Shown here: positions 1 through 7,264 of the stretch, piece by piece
How positions within the stretch are numbered: position 1 is the stretch's first letter
Layout: each line of letters starts with the position of its first letter
Assembly (NCBI GenBank): GCA_041568735.1
Contig: JBFFZG010000004.1
Span: 1-43,641 of the forward strand
Length of the DNA stretch: 43,641 nt
Source: WTJY01 sp041568735
GTDB taxonomy: Bacteria > Chloroflexota > Anaerolineae > Promineifilales > Promineifilaceae
Reading direction: 5' to 3'
Program-made: the position numbers and the translations under genes
The notes under the pieces: model-generated
What the model was told of the DNA's origin: nothing
The model's input: only the letters and a program-made list of their open reading frames with translations
The model's database searches: none

Positions 1-1
1 G

Positions 2-175
2 CTGCCCGGCCGCTCTTACCGGGTCGCACCCGGTCCCCCGCTCGGCCGGAGTTATGCCGAAGAAATCGCAGCCGTTCACGGCATCAGCTACGAGCAGCTG
101 CTCACCCGTCTGGGCCAACGTGGAATCATCGAACCAAAAAATCGTTCGGATTCGACTCACCCACCGGCTGACTGA
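2..175 (+). CDS. C-terminal fragment of an unidentified protein
   Basis: An open frame enters from the left edge and runs about 57 codons to a TGA at 173-175. The readable tail has a Gly/Pro/Arg-rich start, then a short helix-like stretch (AEEIAAVHGISYEQLLTRLG), then a polar end. I do not recognise the family. It converges with the minus-strand channel gene 11 bases further on. The codon usage looks like the neighbours, with GC-rich third positions. The frame could be a chance opening, but its uninterrupted run to a stop just before the next gene favours a real gene end. Confidence 0.5.
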   Translation: MPGRSYRVAPGPPLGRSYAEEIAAVHGISYEQLLTRLGQRGIIEPKNRSDSTHPPAD

Positions 176-186
176 CCGGCTCCTCT

Positions 187-1206
187 CTATCGCTCGCCGT
201 TGACCATCCGCTCAAGGTTGGCAACCTGCTCCCTCGTGCCGATCACCACCAGGTGATCGCCGACCTCCAGCCGGGAATCGGCTCCCGGGGCCATGACATT
301 CTGGCCGCGCCGGTTGAGCACGACAACCGTCACCCCGGTTTTCCCCCGGACCTCAACTTCGCGCAGTGTCTTACCCGCGACCTGGGATCCGGGACCCACG
401 GTGATATCTTCCAACCAGAGCTCCAATCCGCTGTTGGTCGTCACCACTTCGAGCATCTCAGACAGGTCGGGGCGCAGGGCGAAATTAGCCATGCGCTGCC
501 CGCCTATGCTGTAAGGTGAGATCACCTTGTTGGCTCCCGCCCGGCGCATTTTGGCCTCATTCTGCGGCATCGAACTGCGCGAAATGATGAGAAGATCCGG
601 CTGGAGCGCCCGGGCCGAAATGACGACGAACAGATTGTTGGCATCATCCCCGGTGCAGACGAGCAGTCCGCGGGCACGGGTCAGCCCCGCCTGCAGAAGC
701 ACGTCGTCATCCGTGGCGTCCCCCTGGAGGTAGTAGAGATGCAGTTTGTGCTCCCGGAGAAGTTCAATTGCCGTGGTGTCGTTGTCGATCACCACAACGT
801 CCCGGGGCGCTTCGCGAAGAATTTCGGCGGCATTCTGCCCGACCCGGCCAAAGCCGCAAATAATGTAGTGATCTCTGAGGTGTTCGATTTCTCGAGCCAT
901 CCGCTGCTCCCTGGTCATCCTGGAGAAACTGACCGAAAACAAATACTGGGTAATGATGCTGAAGCTGTAGGCGACACCGCCGATCCCGATGGCAAGCAGG
1001 ACCACGGTGAAGATGCGCCCTCCGTCGGAAAGGGTTCGGACCTCGCCAAAGCCGACGGTCGTCAGAGTGATGGCGGTCATGTAAAAGGAATCAAAAGCCG
1101 ACCAGCCCTCGATGACCATGTAACCGGCGGTACCCAGGCCAAAGACAAATATTAGAACGATGAGTAAAAATCCGGTGCGCTGCTGAAGTTCCCGCCGATC
1201 GTTCAT
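187..1206 (-). CDS. Potassium channel family protein with TrkA-N and TrkA-C domains
   Basis: A 339-aa two-transmembrane K+ channel fused to a cytoplasmic regulatory (RCK) unit, similar in layout to MthK-type channels. Helix 1 spans about residues 12-32. The selectivity filter is TTVGFGE (49-55), a variant of TVGYGD, and helix 2 spans about 64-90. A Rossmann TrkA-N domain starts at about 113 with GFGRVG (118-123) and is followed by a TrkA-C domain at about 255-335. The family gates K+ flow in response to ligands bound at the RCK domain. The frame stays open 65 codons upstream into ppk2, but I chose the ATG at 1206 because the first helix follows directly. No Shine-Dalgarno sequence precedes it; a TAAAAT box lies 9 bases upstream, so the mRNA may have almost no leader. 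The gene is divergent from ppk2. Confidence 0.88.
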   Translation of the reverse strand: MNDRRELQQRTGFLLIVLIFVFGLGTAGYMVIEGWSAFDSFYMTAITLTTVGFGEVRTLSDGGRIFTVVLLAIGIGGVAYSFSIITQYLFSVSFSRMTREQRMAREIEHLRDHYIICGFGRVGQNAAEILREAPRDVVVIDNDTTAIELLREHKLHLYYLQGDATDDDVLLQAGLTRARGLLVCTGDDANNLFVVISARALQPDLLIISRSSMPQNEAKMRRAGANKVISPYSIGGQRMANFALRPDLSEMLEVVTTNSGLELWLEDITVGPGSQVAGKTLREVEVRGKTGVTVVVLNRRGQNVMAPGADSRLEVGDHLVVIGTREQVANLERMVNGER

Positions 1207-1214
1207 ATGGGGGG

Positions 1215-1229
1215 ATTTTACGCTATAAT
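1215..1229. promoter_or_regulatory. Abutting divergent -10 boxes for the channel gene (-) and ppk2 (+)
   Basis: The plus strand has a perfect TATAAT at 1224-1229, which would start ppk2 mRNA near 1236 with a leader of about 95 bases. The minus strand has TAAAAT at 1220-1215, only 9 bases from the channel ATG. Neither has a good -35 match at 17 bases, so the assignment rests on the -10 boxes and the divergent gene order. Confidence 0.45.
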
Positions 1230-1331
1230 CAGGACCGGACCCACCCGGAGGCGGCTGCAGCTCCCCCTGATTTCGAATTTTCCGGCCGCTTTGACCGCCA
1301 ATTCCCAACATCCATCCTGGAGGACGATTCG

Positions 1332-2150
1332 ATGATCCCAATCGAGAATCCCAGCCTGCACCGTGTTGAACCCGATGCGTTCTCGCTGACAGCCTGGCCA
1401 ACCCGCGGTGCGGCGTTTTACGACGGCTCCAGAGAAGCCGCCGTCGAAGAGTTCAAGGGTCTGCGCAAGGAGCTGATTGACCTGCAGTATCTCCTCTATG
1501 CAGAGGGGAAACGGAAGCTACTGATCGTCCTGCAGGCCATGGATGCCGGCGGCAAGGATGGGACCATCCGGGGCTTATTTAAAGGCGTTAATCCACAGGG
1601 AGTTCGGGTGACATCGTTTAAGGCGCCGACAAGCGAGGAACTCGCTCATGACTTTCTCTGGCGCATCCACCAGGCCGCCCCGAGGAATGGGATGATCGGG
1701 GTTTTCAACCGCTCTCACTACGAAGATGTCCTGATCGTTCGGGTCCTCAATCTCGTGCCGGAGGGAGTCTGGCGCCCCCGTTATAATCATATCAACCACT
1801 TTGAAAAATTACTCGTGGACAGCGGCACAACAATCCTCAAGTTTTATCTGCACATATCGAGAGATGAACAGAAATCCCGCCTGCAAAAACGGCTGGATAA
1901 TCCGCAAAAAAACTGGAAATTTGACGCGGGTGATCTCGAGCAGCGGCGCCATTGGGATGATTATATGGCCGCCTTCGAAGAGGCGCTTCGCCGCTGCAGT
2001 CTTCCCCACGCCCCCTGGTACGCGATTCCGGCCGACCAGAAATGGTACCGCAATCTGGCCATCATGCGGGTCGTCGTCCATACCCTGCGCAGCATGGCGC
2101 TCACACTGCCAACCGTTACCGCCGATTTGAGCCAGATCGTCATCGACTGA
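1332..2150 (+). CDS. ppk2: Polyphosphate kinase 2 family protein (PPK2)
   Basis: A 272-aa single-domain PPK2 protein. The family transfers phosphate between inorganic polyphosphate and nucleotides, commonly making ADP or ATP (or GTP) from polyphosphate in the cytoplasm. The Walker A-type motif is DAGGKDGT (71-78), and the conserved NRSHYEDVLIVRV stretch (126-138) supplies the Walker B/Arg-Asp element. A lid region rich in Arg and Lys follows (SRLQKRLDNPQKNWKF). The length fits single-domain PPK2 proteins; the two-domain class would be about twice as long. The start is supported by TGGAGG about 9 bases upstream of the ATG. Which nucleotide it prefers (AMP, ADP or both) cannot be read from the sequence with confidence. 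Confidence 0.92.
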   Translation: MIPIENPSLHRVEPDAFSLTAWPTRGAAFYDGSREAAVEEFKGLRKELIDLQYLLYAEGKRKLLIVLQAMDAGGKDGTIRGLFKGVNPQGVRVTSFKAPTSEELAHDFLWRIHQAAPRNGMIGVFNRSHYEDVLIVRVLNLVPEGVWRPRYNHINHFEKLLVDSGTTILKFYLHISRDEQKSRLQKRLDNPQKNWKFDAGDLEQRRHWDDYMAAFEEALRRCSLPHAPWYAIPADQKWYRNLAIMRVVVHTLRSMALTLPTVTADLSQIVID

Positions 2151-2261
2151 TGGGGCTCTGGTTATCGAGCCGGCTGTTTCTCATCTGGGAGTCAGCAGGG
2201 ATTTTCGACCGGGATGGCGGGGCTCCCACTCCTGAAGCCCGGCGCTCGAGCGGAAAGTTTC

Positions 2262-4460
2262 ATGGCGAAGTTTGATTGGGAAACCGAAGAGCAGGAATCC
2301 GCCTGGACAGAGCCGGCCGCCAAATCACGGCCCGAAAGGTCGCGCATCCAGTGGATCCTCCTCGCCATGGCGGGTTTCTCCCTCCTGGCTGGATATTTCC
2401 TCTATCGCCAGGCCCTGAGGCGCATCCAAGCGGCTGAAACCACCGCCCTGGCCGAGGTGCGCTCGAGCCAATCCCTCCTGCAATCCGCCTACACTGAAAC
2501 CGACCGGGAGCTGCTCGATAATTTACTCTCCGGTCGGGACCGGCGGTGGGTCGCCTCCCAGAAAAACCTGCTGCAATCAGATCTCCTCTATGACCGGCCG
2601 TCACTCGGACTTTACCTGACGGTTGATCCGATCGGAGCCGAGCGCCCCCAGACCATCACCCTCTCAACCGACCTGACGACGGCGACTGTCAGCACCCTCT
2701 GGCCCTACGAATTCGAACCCCTGGGCCAGGAATTCATGCTTCTCCAAACCCAGATCTTCCGGCGCGGAGAGGAGCGGTGGCTGCTCACTCCTCTGCTCGG
2801 GGATGCCTGGACGCAGCAGGGCCAGGTCCAGGGACCTTACGTCGATTTCAACTACCCGGTCGGTGACGAAGCACTCGTGCTGAGGCTGGCGGACGATCTC
2901 AACCAGGCGATCGACATACTCTGCAGTGATGCGATTCAGCTGGCCTGTGATGGCAATCATACCCCCCGATTTACGCTCGAACTGACCACTGACCCGGAGA
3001 GCCTTCTCGACCTGGAGCGCCGCATTTTTCGCCCGGGACCCAACCGCTTCCGCCAGTTTCCCACCCCGACCCTGATCGGCCTCCCGGTCGACGAAGCCGG
3101 TTATCTGGCGCTGCGCTCGATTTACGCCCGTTTTCTGCTCACCCCCTGGCTGCGGGATCAGACCCGGCACCGCCCATCGGTTTGGCCGGGGCATGACTAC
3201 CAGGTTGGCTGGCTGATCGACGAGTGGCTGCGCCAGGCCGGCATTTTGCCGCCGCTCGACCTCACCGTGCTGCAGGTGCCGGCTCCCGACCTGCCGGATG
3301 GCACCTTGCTCCTGGCCTGCGCGGCCGGCAAAACCAATCGGCTGGTGGCCTATTCGCCCCGATCCGGCACTTTCGAAACCCTGGGTATTGGCGGCCGCAT
3401 CCTCGATATCAAGAGCCATTCCGATGGGCGGCTGCTGGCCGTGCGGCAGGACGACCTGGGCCTGATTTTGACCTGGCGGGATTTCTCCCAGCCGCTGGCG
3501 GCGTTTCCAATTCTGGAACCGGTGACAGATTTCACATGGGAGGAAGCCAGCGGACGGGCGTATTTGAACACGATCCGGCTGGGAACCGAACCCCAGGATC
3601 TCGATTTAGTCAACACATTCGAAATCGCCTGCAGCGACAATCGGTGCCAGGCCTCTGAATTCCGTGGTCCACCGGCCGATTCCATCACCTGGTCGCCGGA
3701 AGGCACCCGGGCCATCATCAATCAGAACAACCGGCTCACAATTTTTCGCCCGGACGGCATTCAGGAAGAGATGCGAATCATCCGCGATGGGGTCGCCATG
3801 GAATCCATCGGCGGCCGCTCCCCTTTCTGGGTCAGTGAGACCCAGTGGCGCATGGTAACCGGCATTGCCGAGAGCGGGACACGCCAGGAAAATCGGCTGG
3901 TGACGATGACCTTCCTGCCGGCCAGTCCACCTCAATGGGTCATCTCCAACTCGGAAGGTCCGGCGCTGCTGATCGATGCGGTATCCCCCGAAGAACGCCC
4001 GGAAAATCTCCTCATCCTCTATGCCACGCCGGATCCAGCCGCTCCTGAGACGAGTTCGATCATCCTGGCGCTGGAGCTGCAGAGGGCAAGGTACTGGCTC
4101 TTTTCTTTAAATCACCGGCGGATGACGGCCGAACTGATCGGGGAATCGCCCGGCCTGGCAAAATTCTTCATATCGACCTCCGGACGGCTGATCGGACTGA
4201 TTGAAGCGACGGCCGGCAGCCTCGATTTTCTCCACCTCCACAACCGGCCCACCGGTGAGACCCGGCTCCTCAGCCTGGAGAATCAGTTCCAGGCGATCCT
4301 CGATCTTTCACCCGATGAAGATTGGCTGTTGATTCTGGACCAGGGCTCCCTGCGCTTCCTGGAGCCGGCCACCGGGCGGGAGATTCGCCTGCCTCAGGCG
4401 ATTTTCGGGGGCTGTTATGACGCCAGCTGGCTCTCCGCGGATCCGGTCAATTTACCGTAA
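2262..4460 (+). CDS. Membrane-anchored protein with beta-propeller-like C-terminal region
   Basis: A 732-aa protein that I cannot assign to a named family. The N-terminus is acidic and cytoplasmic (about 1-40). One transmembrane helix follows (about 45-63, ILLAMAGFSLLAGYFLY), then a predicted coiled helix (67-100). The middle region (about 110-330) is mixed alpha/beta. The C-terminal half (about 345-732) has repeated blades of the kind seen in TolB or WD40 propellers (patterns such as GRLLAVRQDD, ISWSPEGT-like, DLSPDEDWLLILD). It probably acts outside the membrane as a binding or scaffold protein, which is inference. The frame is open from 2214; I prefer the ATG at 2262 because GGAAAG precedes it and the earlier 16 residues add nothing recognisable. 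It may share the ppk2 transcript, since the gap is 111 bases. Confidence 0.7.
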   Translation: MAKFDWETEEQESAWTEPAAKSRPERSRIQWILLAMAGFSLLAGYFLYRQALRRIQAAETTALAEVRSSQSLLQSAYTETDRELLDNLLSGRDRRWVASQKNLLQSDLLYDRPSLGLYLTVDPIGAERPQTITLSTDLTTATVSTLWPYEFEPLGQEFMLLQTQIFRRGEERWLLTPLLGDAWTQQGQVQGPYVDFNYPVGDEALVLRLADDLNQAIDILCSDAIQLACDGNHTPRFTLELTTDPESLLDLERRIFRPGPNRFRQFPTPTLIGLPVDEAGYLALRSIYARFLLTPWLRDQTRHRPSVWPGHDYQVGWLIDEWLRQAGILPPLDLTVLQVPAPDLPDGTLLLACAAGKTNRLVAYSPRSGTFETLGIGGRILDIKSHSDGRLLAVRQDDLGLILTWRDFSQPLAAFPILEPVTDFTWEEASGRAYLNTIRLGTEPQDLDLVNTFEIACSDNRCQASEFRGPPADSITWSPEGTRAIINQNNRLTIFRPDGIQEEMRIIRDGVAMESIGGRSPFWVSETQWRMVTGIAESGTRQENRLVTMTFLPASPPQWVISNSEGPALLIDAVSPEERPENLLILYATPDPAAPETSSIILALELQRARYWLFSLNHRRMTAELIGESPGLAKFFISTSGRLIGLIEATAGSLDFLHLHNRPTGETRLLSLENQFQAILDLSPDEDWLLILDQGSLRFLEPATGREIRLPQAIFGGCYDASWLSADPVNLP

Positions 4461-4581
4461 CGGGGGGATGGGTGCGGCCCTCCCCGCCGGGAACACGCGA
4501 ACGCGCCTGGAGACCTGCTGTCTCGAGAAAAATCCCCCATTTTCTACCCTGGATTTTAGAGCCAGAGAGACCTAAGAGGAT

Positions 4582-4610
4582 TCGACCGGACAGACTCGTT
4601 GTGGTATAAT
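4582..4610 (+). promoter_or_regulatory. gyrB promoter
   Basis: TCGACC at 4582-4587, a 17-base spacer, and a perfect TATAAT at 4605-4610 (sigma-70-like). Transcription would start near 4617, giving a leader of about 90 bases before gyrB. The leader is A-rich near the start codon. Confidence 0.6.
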
Positions 4611-4706
4611 TATTATGTTGAATTACTACAACACCCAGAGACAAAAGCGTAAAAAAAATCCAATCATTTGATCGAACAAACAGATCACTGATCCAGGGGT
4701 TGGTCC

Positions 4707-6644
4707 ATGGCAAAATCAAAGAATAAAAACGGGGCGGTTCAGTACGATGCCGGCAATATTCAGGTCCTCAAAGGGCTCGAAGCCGTCCGCCTGCGCCCTG
4801 GGATGTACGTCGGGGGTACCGACGATAAGGCGCTGCATCATCTGGCGTATGAAATCGTCGACAACTCGATTGACGAAGTGCTCGCCGGCCGGTGCGACCG
4901 CATCGAGGTCACCATCAATGCCGACGAAAGCATCACCATCGAAGACAACGGCGTCGGGATTCCCGTCGACACCCATCCCACGGAAAAGGTTTCCGCGCTG
5001 CAGGTGGTTCATACTACCCTGCACGCCGGCGGCAAGTTCGACAATTCCGCCTACAAGGTTTCGGGTGGCCTGCACGGCGTGGGGGCCGCGGCAGTTAACG
5101 CTCTTTCAGAATGGTTTGAAGTCGAAGTCAAACGGGATAAGCATGTGTGGAGGCAGCGCTACGAGCGCGGCATCCCCCAGGCGCCGGTCGAAAAGGTGCG
5201 CCAGCTGAAACGCGGTGAAGATACCGGGACCCGTACGACCTTTAAATTCGACCCGATCATTTTCAAAGACCTGGAAGACAGCTATAAATTCGAAACCCTG
5301 CGCAACCGTTTTCGGGAGATGGCTTTTGTCACCTCTAATGTCTATATTCGGCTGACCGATGGTCGCCAGGAGGTTCCACGGGAAACCGCCTTCTTCTTCG
5401 ATGGCGGCGTCGCCTCGTTTGTGCGCTATCTCAACCGGAATCGAAATGCCCTGCACCCGCCGATTCACATCAGCCGGGAAGTCGACCTGATGCAGGTCGA
5501 ACTGGCCATGCAGTACACCGACGGCATTGCCATCAACGAATATTCGTTCGCCAACACGATCTACACGCCGGACGGGGGGACCCATCTTTCCGCCTTCCGC
5601 TCATCGCTGACCCGGGCGATCAACAACTACGCCCGCAAGAACAACCTGCTCAAGGAAAAGGACAAGAATTTTTCAAGCGACGACACGCGGGAAGGGCTGA
5701 CCTGTGTGATCAGCATCAAGCATCCCGATCCACAGTTTGAGAGCCAGACCAAGGTCAAACTGATGAACAACGACGTGGCCAGCGCCGTTTCCTCGGTGTC
5801 TTACGACGCGCTGACGACTTTTCTCGAGGAAAATCCGCGGGAAGCCAAAAAGATCGTCGACCGCTGTCTGACGAGCTCCCGCGCCCGAGATGCCGCTCGC
5901 AAGGCGCGCGAACTGGTCATGCGCAAGAGCGCTCTGGAAAGCCTGACCCTGCCCGGCAAACTGGCCGACTGTTCCGAGCGCGATCCGAACAAATGCGAGA
6001 TCTACATCGTCGAGGGCGACTCGGCCGGCGGCTCCGCCAAACAGGGGCGGGACCGCCACTTCCAGGCAATCTTGCCCCTGCGCGGCAAGATTTTGAATAC
6101 CGAGCGGGCCCGCCTGGATAAAATCCTGGCCAACAATGAGGTCAAAGCCCTGATTTCAGCTCTCGGTACCGGCATCGGCGAGTCGTTCGACGTCACCAAT
6201 CTGCGCTACGGCCGCATCATCATCATGACCGACGCAGACGTCGACGGCAGCCACATCCGCACCCTGCTGCTGACCTTCATCTTCCGCTACATGCCGGAGC
6301 TGATCGAGAAGGGGCATCTCTACATCGCCCAACCGCCTCTTTACAGCAACAAGATCGGCAAAGAAATGACTTACACTTACACCGAGTCCGAGCAGGATGC
6401 CTTCATGAAGACCCTGAACAACCAGAAAATCCACATTCAGCGGTACAAGGGTCTCGGGGAGATGAATCCCGGGCAGCTGTGGGAGACGACCATGGACCCC
6501 GCCAGCCGCACCCTGCTGCAGGTGACCGTCGAGGATGCCGTGACGGCCGATCGCACTTTCGACATGCTCATGGGCAGTGAAGTGGCGCCGCGCCGACGCT
6601 TCATTACGACCCACGCCAATGAGGTACGGAATCTCGACATCTGA
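4707..6644 (+). CDS. gyrB: DNA gyrase subunit B
   Basis: A 645-aa ATPase subunit of the type II topoisomerase that introduces negative supercoils with GyrA. The GHKL ATP-binding domain shows N53 in EIVDNSIDE, DNGVGIP (80-86) and the ATP-lid GGLHGVG (120-126). A transducer domain follows. The TOPRIM domain starts at about 430 with EGDSAGG (about 435-441) and contains DADVDGSH (about 509) for the Mg ions. The C-terminus has QRYKGLGEMN, typical of gyrase B. The length matches the short GyrB class without the insert of enterobacterial GyrB. The ATG follows a weak ribosome site (GGGGTTGG). The gene stands alone with its own promoter and terminator, and gyrA is not in this window. A ParE assignment is possible but less likely. 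Confidence 0.95.
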   Translation: MAKSKNKNGAVQYDAGNIQVLKGLEAVRLRPGMYVGGTDDKALHHLAYEIVDNSIDEVLAGRCDRIEVTINADESITIEDNGVGIPVDTHPTEKVSALQVVHTTLHAGGKFDNSAYKVSGGLHGVGAAAVNALSEWFEVEVKRDKHVWRQRYERGIPQAPVEKVRQLKRGEDTGTRTTFKFDPIIFKDLEDSYKFETLRNRFREMAFVTSNVYIRLTDGRQEVPRETAFFFDGGVASFVRYLNRNRNALHPPIHISREVDLMQVELAMQYTDGIAINEYSFANTIYTPDGGTHLSAFRSSLTRAINNYARKNNLLKEKDKNFSSDDTREGLTCVISIKHPDPQFESQTKVKLMNNDVASAVSSVSYDALTTFLEENPREAKKIVDRCLTSSRARDAARKARELVMRKSALESLTLPGKLADCSERDPNKCEIYIVEGDSAGGSAKQGRDRHFQAILPLRGKILNTERARLDKILANNEVKALISALGTGIGESFDVTNLRYGRIIIMTDADVDGSHIRTLLLTFIFRYMPELIEKGHLYIAQPPLYSNKIGKEMTYTYTESEQDAFMKTLNNQKIHIQRYKGLGEMNPGQLWETTMDPASRTLLQVTVEDAVTADRTFDMLMGSEVAPRRRFITTHANEVRNLDI

Positions 6645-6671
6645 TTTCGCCCCATCGAAAAAATCGAGAGG

Positions 6672-6702
6672 AAAAGCCGGGCTTCCGCCCGGCCTTTTTT
6701 TT
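6672..6702 (+). terminator. Intrinsic terminator of gyrB
   Basis: Perfect 7-bp stem GCCGGGC (6676-6682) / GCCCGGC (6687-6693) with a TTCC loop, followed by one C and eight T residues. It lies 30 bases after the gyrB stop. Confidence 0.9.
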
Positions 6703-6823
6703 GGGCAGCGGCAGGTTCGCCCGGCCTGGATTTCGGCCGCACAGCCCGACTGCCGCCGAAAACCAGCGAAAATGACCGTTTTTTCGACCTGGATGGCCGG
6801 TTATGTTAATAACAAGCATATTT

Positions 6824-6854
6824 TTGTCGCAAAAAAACCGAAAGGTGGTATAAA
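6824..6854 (+). promoter_or_regulatory. Putative promoter upstream of the NYN-domain gene
   Basis: TTGTCG at 6824-6829, a 19-base spacer and TATAAA at 6849-6854. The spacer is longer than ideal and the surroundings are A/T-rich. Transcription would start near 6861, just at the first hairpin, leaving a leader of about 400 bases. Confidence 0.4.
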
Positions 6855-6889
6855 TAAATAATCATTCGGAGATGATTCTCGGAAGGGTG

Positions 6890-6950
6890 CATTTGTGAGA
6901 CACGGCCGCTGGCCGGGGCAGTTTCGCCCCCACGGCCCTGGACACAAATG
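6890..6950 (+). ncRNA. Nested hairpin, possible structured leader or small RNA
   Basis: The outer stem is a perfect 8 bp, CATTTGTG (6890-6897) with CACAAATG (6943-6950). Inside it GGCCG (6904-6908) pairs with CGGCC (6933-6937), and GGGGC (6915-6919) pairs with GCCCC (6926-6930) around an AGTTTC loop. I do not recognise a known riboswitch, 6S RNA, SRP RNA or tmRNA signature. Confidence 0.4.
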
Positions 6951-6962
6951 GCGAAAAAGATT

Positions 6963-6978
6963 GCCAAAACGTTTTGGC
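6963..6978. promoter_or_regulatory. Palindrome GCCAAAACGTTTTGGC, LacI-family operator-like
   Basis: A perfect 16-base palindrome with a central CG flanked by A/T tracts, the usual layout of LacI/GalR-family operators. An imperfect copy, CCAAAACGCTTTCC, lies at 7113-7126. Both are downstream of the putative promoter and upstream of the NYN gene. No LacI-type regulator gene is present in the window. Confidence 0.45.
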
Positions 6979-7264
6979 GGCGAGAGAAGGAAGGAGCCAC
7001 CTATCTTTTGCCCGAATGCACGATCGCGGCGAACCGACCAACGATTTGGAACCGGTGGCAACGATCGTTACTGGAACAACCTGTCAGGCAAGACTGAACC
7101 TACCTGCCGTTTCCAAAACGCTTTCCGTTCACCCCGTCAGGCAATCTAAATACCTCCCTTTTTCCGAGGCATCCATCCCCGTTGAAATTTCAATCCGAGG
7201 ATAGGATACTTTTTGCACATGACAATCGAATTAAACCCCCACAATGTGGACGGAGGGAGCACCC

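Larger units (their letters stand above)
6703..7264 (+). other. 562-base gene-free stretch with structured leader elements
   Basis: I see no convincing coding frame here. Contents in order: a small inverted repeat GTTAT/ATAAC (6800-6813), a TATAAA -10-like box (6849-6854), a 6-bp hairpin AATCAT/ATGATT (6860-6877), a nested hairpin (6890-6950), a 16-base palindrome (6963-6978) with an imperfect second copy (7113-7126), and a 10-base palindrome AACGATCGTT (7060-7069). GTCAGGCAA occurs twice (7083-7091 and 7136-7144). The stretch probably forms a long 5' leader and control region for the NYN gene, or encodes a small RNA. Confidence 0.55.

Noticed and set aside
7083..7144. GTCAGGCAA direct repeats as a possible CRISPR or att site
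   Set aside because: Only two nine-base copies, with no regular spacing and no mobile gene nearby.
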